A stretch of DNA of 64,000 nucleotides from Pseudomonas pharyngis (GTDB lineage Bacteria > Pseudomonadota > Gammaproteobacteria > Pseudomonadales > Pseudomonadaceae), in the NCBI RefSeq assembly GCF_021602345.1, contig NZ_BQID01000005.1:336116-400115 (forward strand), given 5' to 3'. A model generated the notes under the pieces. The model saw only the letters and a list, made by a program, of their open reading frames with translations, had not been told where the DNA came from and did no database searches. Within the stretch, counting starts at the first letter, position 1, and each line of letters begins with the position of its first letter. Positions 17,489-27,316 of the stretch are shown in pieces. The position numbers were made by a program, and so were the translations under genes.

Positions 17489-18694
17489 TCAGAGGCGTTC
17501 GATGATGGTGGCGATGCCCATGCCGCCGCCGACGCACAGCGTCGCGAGGCCGTAGCGCAGGCGTCGGGCTTCCAGTTCATCGAGCAAGGTGCCGAGGATC
17601 GCGCAACCGGTGGCGCCCAGCGGGTGGCCCATGGCGATCGAGCCGCCATTGACGTTGACCTTGTCCGGGTCGACGGCCATGTCCTTGATGAATTTCAGCA
17701 CCACCGAGGCGAACGCCTCGTTGACTTCAAACAGGTCGATGTCTTCCACCCGCAGCCCGGCCTTGGCCAGTGCCTTGCGAGTGGCCGGCGCCGGGCCGGT
17801 GAGCATGATGGTCGGATCGGTGCTGGTGACCGCCGTGGCGACAATCCGCGCCCGGGGTTGCAGGCCCAACGCGCGTCCCTTGGCCTCGGAGCCGATCAAC
17901 ATCAGCGCCGCGCCGTCGACGATCCCCGAGCTGTTGCCCGGCGTGTGCACATGGTTGATCCGCTCGACATGGCTGTAGACCCGCAGTGCCGTGGCGTCGA
18001 AGCCCATCTGGCCAATCATTTCGAAACTCGGCTTGAGTTTGCCCAGACCTTCAAGGGTCGACTCGGCGCGGATGAACTCATCGTGATCGAGCAGGATAAT
18101 GCCGTTCTGGTCCTGCACCGGCACCAACGACTTGCTGAACGAACCGTCGGCCCGGGCACGCGCGGCTTTCTGTTGCGAGTGCAGCGCGTAGGCATCGACG
18201 TCCTGCCGGCTGAAGCCTTCAAGGGTGGCGATCAGGTCGGCGCCGACGCCTTGTGGCGTGAAGTGGCTGTGCAGATTGGTCTGCGGGTCCAGCGCCCAGG
18301 CGCCGCCGTCGCTGCCCATCGGCACGCGGGACATCGATTCGACGCCGCCGACCACCACCAGCTCTTCGAACCCGGAGCGCACTTTCATCGCTCCCAGGTT
18401 CACCGCTTCCAGCCCGGAAGCGCAGAAGCGGTTGATCTGCACGCCGGCGACGCTGACGTCCCAATCGGCCACCTGCACGGCGGTCTTGGCGATGTCCGAG
18501 CCCTGATCGCCAATCGGCGTAACACAGCCAAGCACCACGTCATCGACCTGGCTGGTGTCCAGCGCCGTGCGTGCCTGCAAAGCGGTCAGCAGCCCGGCCA
18601 CCAGGTTCACCGGCTTGACGCTGTGCAGCGAACCGTCGGCCTTGCCCTTGCCACGGGGCGTGCGTAACGCGTCGAAAATCAAAGCTTGGGTCAT
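17489..18694 (-). CDS. Acetyl-CoA C-acyltransferase (thiolase)
   Basis: 401 residues, standard thiolase length. Active-site residues are all visible: nucleophile Cys in [10 protein letters not shown] (about residue 90), His in [14 protein letters not shown], and the second Cys in LCVGGGMG near the C-terminus. It cleaves 3-ketoacyl-CoA with CoA (or condenses acetyl-CoA units). First gene of the pair with the FadB-like protein, thiolase upstream as in several secondary beta-oxidation operons of Pseudomonas. Upstream lies a 392 bp spacer that must hold the promoter. Confidence 0.92.
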   Translation of the reverse strand: MTQALIFDALRTPRGKGKADGSLHSVKPVNLVAGLLTALQARTALDTSQVDDVVLGCVTPIGDQGSDIAKTAVQVADWDVSVAGVQINRFCASGLEAVNLGAMKVRSGFEELVVVGGVESMSRVPMGSDGGAWALDPQTNLHSHFTPQGVGADLIATLEGFSRQDVDAYALHSQQKAARARADGSFSKSLVPVQDQNGIILLDHDEFIRAESTLEGLGKLKPSFEMIGQMGFDATALRVYSHVERINHVHTPGNSSGIVDGAALMLIGSEAKGRALGLQPRARIVATAVTSTDPTIMLTGPAPATRKALAKAGLRVEDIDLFEVNEAFASVVLKFIKDMAVDPDKVNVNGGSIAMGHPLGATGCAILGTLLDELEARRLRYGLATLCVGGGMGIATIIERL

Positions 18695-19086
18695 GACGTC
18701 CTCGAACCTGTGCGGTGAGTGAAATTCGTGCTGTCACTGTTGTCTTCGCAGGCGACGGATTCAATGACCACAGCGCTCAATGACGTTGACGCGCACGCTC
18801 AGACGGACGGTCATCCATGGCTTGGTTAACCGGTTCAGGTGAGCGAGCTGTCTAGCAAACGGGCGACAAAGAAGCTGGCAATGGGCCTCATGCCTTTTTA
18901 ATCGCGACCGGCAGCAAGTACATACGAAATGGATCTAAGCAAAGCGTGACGCGGGCCCTAAGGTGAAGATGTACGTTGTTGTCGTCGGGTTTTGCCGAGG
19001 CAGACGTTCTTCAACAGGAAGTGCAGCGCTTGCCATCATGGATATGCAGGCAGGCATCAGGAAATAACAAAAAAGGCGGTCAAGCC
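18695..19086. other. Intergenic region, thiolase operon promoter side
   Basis: 392 bases with no gene between the leftward thiolase operon and a rightward small membrane protein. I looked for a PsrA-type operator (GAAAC...GTTTC) and did not find a clear one. A short palindrome GGTTAACC lies near 18825-18832. Nothing else supported. Confidence 0.35.
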
Positions 19087-19182
19087 ATGTTCAAACAACC
19101 AAAAGTACGGCAAGCAGGGCTCATTCTTTTCGCCACGACGCTGTTGTTGATTCTGCCGAACCTGACCAAGGTCATCGGCTGA
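19087..19182 (+). CDS. Small single-span membrane protein
   Basis: 31 residues: a basic, polar start (MFKQPKVRQ), one hydrophobic helix (AGLILFATTLLLILPNL) and a short tail (TKVIG). The composition is that of a tiny inner-membrane protein, with Lys and Arg on the likely cytoplasmic side. GGCGG lies upstream but the ribosome site is poor. It is about 110 bp before the cytochrome gene on the same strand, so it might be co-transcribed. Not recognised; moderate support from composition only. Confidence 0.45.
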   Translation: MFKQPKVRQAGLILFATTLLLILPNLTKVIG

Positions 19183-19293
19183 TTCAAGCGGCAGGTATTG
19201 TTCATCGCCACTGAAAATGTGACTGGCCCGCTATCCGGGCCAGCGTGGCTGTGCCAACCTTTGCGCACTTCCACGACACGGACGGCGGTCATT

Positions 19294-20100
19294 TTGAAAA
19301 CGCTCATTCTGTTCGGGGCCATGCTGCTGAGCATGCCCCTGTCTGCCGCGCAGCTGAACCTGGAGCTGGGCGCGAACAGCCGCACCTGGCAGACCGAGGA
19401 ATTGCTCAAGCATCCTCAAGTACAAACCCTCACGGTCAAGAATGATGTGTCCTACAAGAAGGACATGACTTATCGCGCCGTGCCGATGGCCGCGCTGCTG
19501 ACCGGCATCAAACCGGACGATCACCTGCAAGCCGTAGCGCTGGACGGTTTCGCCGCCGAGCTGTCCGCCGCGCCGCTACTGAACAATAAAGGCTCGCGCG
19601 CCTGGCTGGCCATCGAGGATCCGGCGCAGCCCTGGCCGCCGCTGTCGGAAGGCAAGCACAGCGCCGGGCCGTTTTATCTGGTGTGGACCGATCCGCAGGC
19701 CGGCAATATCAGCCCGGAACAATGGCCATTCGAAGTGGCGAGCATCAAGCGAATGACTCCGGTGGCCGAGCGCTTCCCTGCCCTGTTGCCGGACCCTGCG
19801 TTGAAGGCCGATGACCCGGTGAATCAGGGGTTTGCGCTGTTCCAGAAGAACTGCCTGGCCTGCCATCGCCTGAATGGCGCAGGGGATGCGCAGTTCGGGC
19901 CGGATCTCAATATTCCCTACAACCCGACCGAGTACTTCGGCGCGGACTTCCTCAAGCGCTACATCCGCGATCCTCAGAGTCTGCGTCAGTGGCCGCAGGC
20001 GAAGATGCCGGGGTTTTCTGCCGAGGTGTTGCCGGATGCGGATCTGCAGAAGCTGATCGGGTATTTGCAGCATATGGCCGGGCGCAAGGTTAAGCCTTGA
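19294..20100 (+). CDS. Periplasmic c-type cytochrome with N-terminal molybdopterin-oxidoreductase-like domain
   Basis: 268 residues if started at the TTG at 19294, which begins a clean signal peptide (KTLILFGAMLLSMPLSA). Residues ~20-165 resemble the substrate-binding fold of sulfite-oxidase-type proteins (LLKHPQVQTLTV, YRAVPMAALL, LVWTDPQAG). Residues ~185-268 are a class I cytochrome c with one haem site CLACH and an axial Met in KMPGF. Such proteins pass electrons in the periplasm; the partner enzyme is not nearby. No ATG gives a full signal peptide, hence the rare start. A REP pair follows. Confidence 0.8.
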   Translation: MKTLILFGAMLLSMPLSAAQLNLELGANSRTWQTEELLKHPQVQTLTVKNDVSYKKDMTYRAVPMAALLTGIKPDDHLQAVALDGFAAELSAAPLLNNKGSRAWLAIEDPAQPWPPLSEGKHSAGPFYLVWTDPQAGNISPEQWPFEVASIKRMTPVAERFPALLPDPALKADDPVNQGFALFQKNCLACHRLNGAGDAQFGPDLNIPYNPTEYFGADFLKRYIRDPQSLRQWPQAKMPGFSAEVLPDADLQKLIGYLQHMAGRKVKP

Positions 20101-20109
20101 TGCCTTCCT

Positions 20110-20197
20110 TGTGGGAGCGAGCCTGCTCGCGATGCGGTGTCTCAGTCATGCACGTGCCGGCTGAAAGATTGCCATCGCGAGCATGCTCGCTCCCACA
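20110..20197. repeat. Inverted REP pair (REPIN)
   Basis: A 25-nt REP palindrome at 20110-20134 (TGTGGGAGCGAGCCTGCTCG core) and its inverted copy at 20173-20197, separated by about 38 bases: the doublet form typical of P. fluorescens-group genomes. It lies between two convergent genes, the usual place. A related pair occurs at 36112. Confidence 0.9.
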
Positions 20198-20209
20198 GGA
20201 GTAGTGCGG

Positions 20210-21013
20210 TTATTGCTGCTGAACCGAGATCACCGGCGTCGGCGACACCAGCACTTTCGCATGCATCTGCTCTGACCCGCCTCCCCGGCGCATGCCGCGC
20301 ACCGGGCAGGCATCCAGATAATCCAGACCCACCGCCAGTTTCAGGTGCCGCTCCGGCCGCGCCAGTTCATTGGTCACGTCAAAGCTGTACCAGGCGTCAT
20401 CGATCCAGGCTTCGGCCCAGGCGTGACTGGCGAGATGCTCACAATCCTCGCTGTACAGATAACCCGACACATAACGTGACGGCACCCCGAGACTGCGCGC
20501 GCAGGCCAGAAACGCGTGGGCGTGATCCTGGCAAACACCCGCCCGTCCGGCGAATGCCTCGGCGGCGCTGGTGTCGACTTCAGTGGAACCCGGCTTGTAA
20601 GTCATGTGCTGGTTCAAACCGTGCATCAGGTCGATCAGTGCATTGCGGTCGCGTCGCTGCTTGCAGGATTGTTCGGCAAACGCCCGCAACGCCTCGTCAG
20701 CCTCGGTCAGCCGGGTGAACCGCAGGAACGGCAGCGCCGACTGACTCTCGTGCTCCGCCTCGCGCAATTCGTCGATATCAACCTGCCCCCGGGCGCCGAT
20801 GATGATCGCTTCGTGGGGCTCGTCCATGGTCAGGACGTGCAGGATGTTGCCGAACGGATCGAGCTGGGCGCGCACCGGGCGCGGCAGGTCAAGCTGCCAG
20901 CTCAGCACGTGCTGACGCTCGCTGTCGTGGGGTGTCAGGCGCAGGTACTGGATGCTCGCGCGCACCTGATCTTCGTAGTGATAGGTGGTCTCGTGGCTGA
21001 TGGAAAGTCTCAT
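20210..21013 (-). CDS. Transglutaminase-like family protein
   Basis: 267 residues. N-terminal Bact_transglu_N-type beta domain (MRLSISHETTYHYEDQV, QYLRLTPHDSERQ), then a transglutaminase/protease-like core with the catalytic triad visible as Cys in AGVCQDHAHAF, His in HAWAEAWI and Asp in FDVTNE. Its ATG overlaps the stop of the alpha-E gene (ATGA at 21010-21013), so the three genes to the right are one operon. In this conserved set the protein is thought to cut or transfer peptide bonds on products of the ATP-grasp enzyme; that is from comparative genomics, not shown biochemically here. Confidence 0.9.
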   Translation of the reverse strand: MRLSISHETTYHYEDQVRASIQYLRLTPHDSERQHVLSWQLDLPRPVRAQLDPFGNILHVLTMDEPHEAIIIGARGQVDIDELREAEHESQSALPFLRFTRLTEADEALRAFAEQSCKQRRDRNALIDLMHGLNQHMTYKPGSTEVDTSAAEAFAGRAGVCQDHAHAFLACARSLGVPSRYVSGYLYSEDCEHLASHAWAEAWIDDAWYSFDVTNELARPERHLKLAVGLDYLDACPVRGMRRGGGSEQMHAKVLVSPTPVISVQQQ

Positions 21014-21960
21014 GCGGCCTCCAGGTAGGAACTGTGAATGGCGTTGCCCAACTGGCGCACCAGCGGGATGAATTCGGTGAGCCAGGCGTGCAGCCCTTCC
21101 TCGAGAATTTCTTGAATACCGGTGTAGCGCAGACGCGCGTCCATTTCCGCCGCCAGTCGTTGTGCAGGGCGACCGTTGGCCCCCGGCAGTTGCGCGAGAA
21201 TCTGGTCGATCTCTTCGGTACAGGCACGCAGCGAACGCGGCACGTCGGCGCGCAACAACAGCAGCTCGGCCACATGCCGGGCGCCCGGCGCATCGCGATA
21301 AATCTCGGTGTATGCCTCGAATGATGACAAGGCTCGCAACAAGGCGCTCCACTGGTAATAGGCATGGGCGGTGCCGTCGCTGACAGCTTCCGCCTGATCG
21401 CCAGCCATTTCGTAACGCGCATCGAGCAGGCGCAACGTGTTGTCCGCCCGCTCGATAAACGTACCCAGGCGAATGAAACGAAACGCGTCGTTGCGCATGA
21501 TGGTGCCGTAGGACGCACCACGGAACAGGTGCGAACGCTCCTTGATCCACTCGCAGAAGCGACTCATGCCGTAGCGGCTGAGGCCCTGATTGGCGATCCC
21601 GCGGATTTCCAGCCAGGTGGCGTTGATGTTTTCCCACATGTCCGCGGTGATCCGCCCGCGCACCGCGTGGGCGCTGGCTCGCGCCGCGCCGAGGCAGCTG
21701 TAGATGCTCGCCGGGTTGGCCGCGTCGAGGGCGAAGAAGTGCAGCAATCGCTCGGCATGCAATTCGCCGTGGCGTTCCAGGTAATCGTCCAGCGTGCCGG
21801 TGATCAGCAACGGCATCGCCAGTTCGTGCAAACCGTCGCCACGGCCGTCCTGCGGCATCAGCGACAGCGAATAGCTGACATCGAGCATCCGTGCGAGGTT
21901 TTCCGCCCGCTCCAGGTAACGCGACATCCAGTACAGATCCGAGGCAGTTCTACTTAACAT
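21010..21960 (-). CDS. Alpha-E domain-containing protein (DUF403)
   Basis: 316 residues, all alpha, the whole length being one alpha-E domain (MLSRTASDLYWMSRYLERAENLARM; later YGTIMRNDAFRFIRLGTFIERADNTLRLLDARY). The family is always found with circularly permuted ATP-grasp and transglutaminase genes, as here, and is proposed to help an unknown peptide-tagging or peptide-synthesis system. Gap to the upstream gene is only 12 bp and it overlaps the downstream one by 4 bp. No catalytic motif is known. Confidence 0.92.
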   Translation of the reverse strand: MLSRTASDLYWMSRYLERAENLARMLDVSYSLSLMPQDGRGDGLHELAMPLLITGTLDDYLERHGELHAERLLHFFALDAANPASIYSCLGAARASAHAVRGRITADMWENINATWLEIRGIANQGLSRYGMSRFCEWIKERSHLFRGASYGTIMRNDAFRFIRLGTFIERADNTLRLLDARYEMAGDQAEAVSDGTAHAYYQWSALLRALSSFEAYTEIYRDAPGARHVAELLLLRADVPRSLRACTEEIDQILAQLPGANGRPAQRLAAEMDARLRYTGIQEILEEGLHAWLTEFIPLVRQLGNAIHSSYLEAA

Positions 21961-21972
21961 GGCAGGCTTCCT

Positions 21973-23382
21973 TCAATCCTCGACCACCCAGGTGTCCTTG
22001 GTTCCGCCGCCCTGGGATGAATTCACCACCAGAGAGCCTTCACGCAGGGCGACACGGGTCAAACCGCCGGGTACGACCCGGGTTTCGCGGCCGGACAATA
22101 CGAACGGGCGCAGGTCGATATGGCGCGGCGCAATGCCGTTTTCGACAAAGGTCGGACAGGTCGACAGCGACAGCGTCGGTTGTGCGATATAGGCGTGAGG
22201 CTTGGCCTTGATCCGCTCGCGGAACGCATCGATTTCCGCGGTCGTCGCCGCCGGCCCCACGAGCATTCCGTAACCGCCGGAGCCCTGGGTTTCCTTGACC
22301 ACCAGATCTGGAAGATTGGCCAGGACATGGGAAAGCTCGGACGGGTTACGGCATTGCCAGGTCGGCACGTTCTTCAGGATCGGTTCTTCGTCGAGGTAGA
22401 AACGGATCATCTCGGTGACAAACGGATACACCGATTTGTCATCCGCCACGCCGGTGCCGATGGCATTGGCCAGCACCACGTTGCCGGAGCGATAGGACGA
22501 CAGCAGTCCCGGCACGCCGAGCATCGAGTCCGGGCGGAAGGCCAGCGGATCGAGGAACGCGTCGTCGAGCCGGCGGTAGATCACGTCCACCGCTTTCGGG
22601 CCGTCGGTGGTGCGCATGAAGACTTTGTCGTCGCGCACGAACAGGTCCGCGCCCTCCACCAGTTCCACGCCCATTTCCCGGGCGAGAAACGCATGCTCGA
22701 AAAACGCGCTGTTGAACCGTCCCGGTGTCAGCACCACCACACTCGGGTCGTCAATCGGGCTTGAGCTTTTCAGGGTGTCGAGCAGCAGGTTCGGGTAATG
22801 GTCGATCGGGGCGATGCGCTGGGCCGCGAACAGCTCGGGAAACAGACGCATCATCATCTTGCGGTCTTCGAGCATGTAGCTCACGCCGCTCGGCGTACGC
22901 AGGTTGTCCTCGAGCACGTAATACGTGCCGTCGCCGTCGCGCACCAGATCGACGCCGGAGATGTGCGAATAGATATCGCGATGCAAATCCAGCCCCTGCA
23001 TCGCCAACTGGTATTGCTCGTTGGCCAGCACTTGTTCGGCGGGAATGATCCCGGCCTTGATGATGCGCTGCTCGTGGTAAAGGTCGGCGAGGAACATGTT
23101 CAACGCCTTGACTCGCTGAATGCAGCCGCGCTCGACAATCCGCCATTCGCTGGCGGGAATGCTGCGCGGAATGGTGTCGAAGGGAATCAGACGCTCTGTC
23201 CCCTGCTCGTCCCCGTAGAGCGTGAAGGTGATCCCGGCGCGATGGAACAGCAGATCGGCCTCGCGTCGCCGCTGGGCCAGCAGCTCGTCAGGTGTCTCGG
23301 CCAGCCACCGGGCAAACTCCCGGTAATGCGGGCGGATCTGGCCGCCGGCATCATACATCTCATCAAAATAGGTGCGGATCAT
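21973..23382 (-). CDS. Circularly permuted type 2 ATP-grasp protein
   Basis: 469 residues from the ATG at 23382, picked for AAGGAG upstream; the longer frame has no such site. The family pattern is clear: N-terminal MIRTYFDEMYDAGGQIRPHY, GVDLVRDGDGTYYVLEDNLRTPSGVSYMLEDR (the metal/ATP acids) and the C-terminal VVKETQGSGGYGMLVGP loop and SLVVNSSQGGGTKDTWVV end. It should ligate an amino acid or peptide at the cost of ATP. First gene of a three-gene operon with alpha-E and transglutaminase proteins. Substrate unknown. Confidence 0.93.
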   Translation of the reverse strand: MIRTYFDEMYDAGGQIRPHYREFARWLAETPDELLAQRRREADLLFHRAGITFTLYGDEQGTERLIPFDTIPRSIPASEWRIVERGCIQRVKALNMFLADLYHEQRIIKAGIIPAEQVLANEQYQLAMQGLDLHRDIYSHISGVDLVRDGDGTYYVLEDNLRTPSGVSYMLEDRKMMMRLFPELFAAQRIAPIDHYPNLLLDTLKSSSPIDDPSVVVLTPGRFNSAFFEHAFLAREMGVELVEGADLFVRDDKVFMRTTDGPKAVDVIYRRLDDAFLDPLAFRPDSMLGVPGLLSSYRSGNVVLANAIGTGVADDKSVYPFVTEMIRFYLDEEPILKNVPTWQCRNPSELSHVLANLPDLVVKETQGSGGYGMLVGPAATTAEIDAFRERIKAKPHAYIAQPTLSLSTCPTFVENGIAPRHIDLRPFVLSGRETRVVPGGLTRVALREGSLVVNSSQGGGTKDTWVVED

Positions 23383-23582
23383 GCCGTACTCCTTGTCACT
23401 CCGGACATACAGGCCTTCGCAAGGCCCGTGCCATCGGCATAAACGCTTTGATTTCAATCGGTTGGATATTCACGCCACACGCACCGCACCATTCCTGTGC
23501 GGCAAATGCTCCAACCTGATCGCCCCCGCTTCATTGCGACGCAGTCCCGTCGCCTATCACCAGCATAGTCAGAGTTGATTTC

Positions 23583-23756
23583 ACTGCCCGCAGGCCACTG
23601 CGGATAATCCGCGCATCCGCTGCAAAAACGTCGTTGACGAAGTATGCAGCCTCACTGATCCGGCTTGCCTCGGCAGCCCTCCCGGCCGTAACCCTGACCG
23701 GTTTCCTCTCCTTCCGGTCTTCCCTTTCAGCCACCTTTTCAGGTGGCTTTTTTTTG
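23583..23756 (+). ncRNA. Candidate small RNA ending in a strong terminator
   Basis: The spacer 23383-23859 has no convincing gene but contains a plus-strand terminator (23729-23755) that belongs to no coding region: the upstream gene runs the other way. The ~100 bases before it are C/T-rich with two unpaired pyrimidine stretches (CTCTCCTTCC, TCTTCCC), the look of an Hfq-binding regulator. The 5' end is a guess. I cannot name it. Confidence 0.4.
23729..23755 (+). terminator. Strong orphan plus-strand terminator
   Basis: 8-bp stem AGCCACCT / AGGTGGCT with loop TTTC followed by eight T; textbook intrinsic terminator. Confidence 0.9.
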
Positions 23757-23859
23757 CGCCGGTTTCTTGTTTCAGGGTTTTGCCATGCGCTTTCGGGGCC
23801 GTAGAAACGACAACGGCCGACCCGAAGGTCAGCCGTAGCTCGACGTGTTGCAAGAGTGA

Positions 23860-24207
23860 TCAGTTCAAACGGTGCCGGTTGCGGATCTCCTGTTTCACGC
23901 CCCAGCCTTCGATGATGCCGCCCAAGGGCTCGACCACCGCCGAAAAGCCCTGCTCGAAATCGCCAATGTCGTCGTAGGTTGCGTACATCACCTTGCTCAA
24001 TTCCAGAGACCAGGCGCCGTCGTCGCGCGCACTGACCTGGGCATTGATGGATTCACCGCGAAATTTGCCTGCCGCCCTGCGTGCCCGCTCCTCGTCCGGG
24101 AAAATGGCGTAGAACTCGATGGGATGGAATCGGGAAAAATCGAAACCGCCTTCTTTCATGCGGCGCAGCACGCTGCTGCTGATGTCTTCTTGATAGGCTG
24201 TGCTCAT
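23860..24207 (-). CDS. rraB: Ribonuclease E inhibitor RraB family protein
   Basis: 115 residues from the ATG at 24207, preceded by GAGGGGG. It matches the RraB fold in length and pattern: SVLRRMKEGGFDFSRFHPIEFYAIFPDEERA, then EPLGGIIEGWGVKQE near the C-terminus. In E. coli RraB binds RNase E and shifts which RNAs it cuts; in Pseudomonas a regulator role is assumed from family only. Single gene. The far upstream region has no clear operon partner. Confidence 0.82.
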   Translation of the reverse strand: MSTAYQEDISSSVLRRMKEGGFDFSRFHPIEFYAIFPDEERARRAAGKFRGESINAQVSARDDGAWSLELSKVMYATYDDIGDFEQGFSAVVEPLGGIIEGWGVKQEIRNRHRLN

Positions 24208-24417
24208 GAATCGTCCCCCTCGCATAGATGGATAGACTTTCCGTATTCCCTGCACTGGCCCAAAGGGCCCGGGTGCTTACGGCAACCGCGTTGCCGGCGG
24301 GAAACAAGCATGTAGCTGACAAGACCAGACCTTAGCGATCCGTTCGCTGATCTCGCTTGCAGAGTAGCCCCAAGATAGAGCCGCTGCCAAGGCCTGGTAC
24401 ATGAAGAAAATGAAGAT

Positions 24418-24651
24418 TCAGATTCGGGTGATGCTGCGGATTTCGATGCTGTTCTGGGTTTTCAGGCTTTTTACGCCGGCATCGGCGGTGCGCCCTTCCA
24501 GATCGTTCAGGTCAAGCTCGGCGGCGACGGGAAGCAGTCGTTCCTTGATCAGTCGTGCGGCCTCATCATCGCTGGGGCATTCCGCACGCTCGAAGACTTC
24601 ATCGACAATTTCACCGTGATCATCCACGAAAGTGACTTTCCACTTTTGCAT
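24418..24651 (-). CDS. Small hypothetical protein
   Basis: 77 residues from the ATG at 24651 with a perfect GGAGG site. Mixed alpha/beta: WKVTFVDDHGEIVDEVFERAECPSDDEAARLI, a pattern of a short beta hairpin and a helix, ending in TQNSIEIRSITRI. Acidic in the first two thirds. No membrane segment. I do not recognise it; the strong ribosome site and normal codon use make it a real gene. Confidence 0.6.
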   Translation of the reverse strand: MQKWKVTFVDDHGEIVDEVFERAECPSDDEAARLIKERLLPVAAELDLNDLEGRTADAGVKSLKTQNSIEIRSITRI

Positions 24652-24744
24652 TGGAGCCTCCTCGAACAAACCCGCAAATGGGCTTACCTCTATCTCGACT
24701 TTTGTCAGGATTGATCGTTCAAAAGGTTTACACCGATGCAACAT

Positions 24745-24793
24745 GAAAAAAGCCGAGGCCGGTGTGTTTTCACACACCGGCCTCGGCTTTTTC
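24745..24793. terminator. Long bidirectional terminator after speE
   Basis: A 21-bp nearly perfect stem (GAAAAAGCCGAGGCCGGTGTG with its complement at 24773-24793) and a 6-nt loop, with A/T tracts on both sides. It closes the leftward speE transcript. Confidence 0.95.
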
Positions 24794-24807
24794 TTACCCG
24801 CGAACGA

Positions 24808-25683
<876 letters not shown>

Positions 25684-25817
25684 GGTGAAGTGCTCCGATG
25701 AATGCGCGGGCGCCAATCGTCAGGTTCGATTGCCCGGGAAAGGCGCGCATTCTACGTTGCCGAAGATGACAGGTCGAACCTCAGTTCATCGGCCCGACCC
25801 GATCAGGGTGCGAACGG

Positions 25818-26009
25818 TCAGATCCGCACATTGCCCCGCGGCCCGGCAATCGCCCAGATGATCAGTCCCAGCACCGGCAGGAGGATGATCAGCAGTACCC
25901 AGAGGATTTTCATCCCGGTCTCGGCGCCGCTTTTCAGCACATTGATGATCGCCCAGATGTCGAGCGCAAGAATGATCAGGCCGACCAGGCCGTTGAACGT
26001 GGAACCCAT
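25818..26009 (-). CDS. PLDc_N domain small membrane protein
   Basis: 63 residues with two membrane helices (GLVGLIILALDIWAIINVL and ILWVLLIILLPVLGLIIWAI) and the ending AGPRG, the pattern of the phospholipase D N-terminal (cardiolipin synthase leader) domain standing alone. GGAG is well placed before the ATG. Such proteins are common, small inner-membrane proteins without a known role. Confidence 0.85.
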   Translation of the reverse strand: MGSTFNGLVGLIILALDIWAIINVLKSGAETGMKILWVLLIILLPVLGLIIWAIAGPRGNVRI

Positions 26010-26080
26010 GGTGTCGCTCCAGAATAGTGGCGTGCACTTTTAGGATAGACGGTCGCGCTCAGGGTTCCCTTTTATTGCGC

Positions 26081-26611
26081 TCAGACGTGAACGGCGACCT
26101 TCAAGGCTTCCAGCGACGACGCGGCGGCGATACCGACTTCGGCGCACAGTTCCAGTACGCGCGGCACATCGTTGCCGTAGACCAGCACCACTTGCAGCTC
26201 GTCGTCGAGCAACTGGCTGAAGTTCATCAACGTGTAACCGCCGTTTTCCTTGTTCAGGCTGCTCATCTGTACCTGGATGCGGTTGAGCGCGGTCAGCGCC
26301 TCGGTTTTGGCCAGTTGCTTGGGCTTGAGGTTGAATTCGACGCCCGGGCCGAACGAGGCAACGATCTGCGCGAACAGTTCGGCGTAGGTGTCGGCCTGGA
26401 ACAACACGGTCTCCGGCAGGCTGCCGACCACGACCCACTCGCCCAGCGGAATCGGGAAAGTGTCGTCGTAGTTGATGTCCGGGTTGGCGGTCAGAAAAGC
26501 GTCGGCATCGGCGTAGGCCTGTGCCGCTTCGTCAGCGACCTTCAGGATCTCGTCTTCGCCCATGCAGCCGGAGCTGATTTTGCTGATGAGTTCGGCAAGT
26601 GCGGCTTTCAT
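26081..26611 (-). CDS. Conserved hypothetical cytoplasmic protein
   Basis: 176 residues, acidic, soluble. The first 55 residues are helical (LAELISKISSGCMGEDEILKVADEAAQAYADADAFL), followed by an alpha/beta part (IPLGEWVVVGSLPETVLFQADTYAELFAQIVASFGPGVEFNL) and a last section (TLMNFSQLLDDELQVVLVYGNDVPRVLELCAEVGIAAASSLEALKVAVHV). No catalytic motif that I know. It is in line with the ankyrin gene on its right but 90 bp away. Codon use is that of the host. Confidence 0.7.
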   Translation of the reverse strand: MKAALAELISKISSGCMGEDEILKVADEAAQAYADADAFLTANPDINYDDTFPIPLGEWVVVGSLPETVLFQADTYAELFAQIVASFGPGVEFNLKPKQLAKTEALTALNRIQVQMSSLNKENGGYTLMNFSQLLDDELQVVLVYGNDVPRVLELCAEVGIAAASSLEALKVAVHV

Positions 26612-26701
26612 GGGGGCGGATCCTGTGGCGAAGGGAATTTTGAGGGCGCGAAGGATAGCGCATTCTCGCCTTCGCCACAGAGAGGGTTCCGGCCAGCGGC
26701 C

Positions 26702-27220
26702 TCAGCCCAGCAGTTTTTCCAGCTGCGCGGTGGTGTCCACAGCGCCCATGGTGCGGGCCGCGTCCAGCGCGGTGACGCCATTGGCATCTTTGGCTTTCGG
26801 GTCGGCGCCCTGGTCGATCAAGTAGTCGACGATTTCAACACGGTTGAACATCGCCGCCATCATCAGCGCCGTGCGGCCATCGAAGGAGGCGCCTTCAATC
26901 TGCGCCCCGCCCTCGACCAGGGCCTTGACCACGGCCAGATCACCCTTGAACGCCGCGCCGGCAATCGGGCTCTGGCCGTTGCCATTGCGTTGTTCCGGAT
27001 CGGCCTTGTGCTTGAGCAGCACCTGCACCGCGTCCACGTGGCCGTAGTAACTGGCGAGCATCAGCAGGGTGTCGCCTTTGCTGTTCGTCAGGTTCACCGG
27101 CAGACCGGCAGTGATCAGGCGATCGAGCATCACCGCATCGCCCTCGCGCGCCTTGTTGAACACCTGTTCAGTGAATTCGGCGGCTTCCTCGGGGGTCATC
27201 TGGCGGCTTTGGTCAGACAT
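26702..27220 (-). CDS. Ankyrin repeat protein
   Basis: 172 residues with about four to five ankyrin repeats between residues 20 and 160 (KGDTLLMLASYYGHVDAVQVLLKHKAD, GQSPIAGAAFKGDLAVVKALVEGGA, GRTALMMAAMFNRVEIVDYLIDQGAD, GVTALDAARTMGAVD). No signal peptide, so it is a cytoplasmic protein-binding scaffold. GGAG precedes the ATG. Similar short ankyrin proteins in Pseudomonas often sit by catalase or stress genes, which is not the case here. Confidence 0.9.
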   Translation of the reverse strand: MSDQSRQMTPEEAAEFTEQVFNKAREGDAVMLDRLITAGLPVNLTNSKGDTLLMLASYYGHVDAVQVLLKHKADPEQRNGNGQSPIAGAAFKGDLAVVKALVEGGAQIEGASFDGRTALMMAAMFNRVEIVDYLIDQGADPKAKDANGVTALDAARTMGAVDTTAQLEKLLG

Positions 27221-27316
27221 GGTTCACTCCACTTTCGGTCAATCGGAAAGCCGATAGTTTCCCGAGCGCGGCGATAGCTGTCATCCCCTTTTTTCCAAGT
27301 CCGCCGATAGCCAATA

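Noticed and set aside
23581-23853. 90-codon minus-strand protein in the spacer with the orphan terminator
   Set aside because: It runs through a hairpin with T-tract and has no ribosome site or family resemblance.
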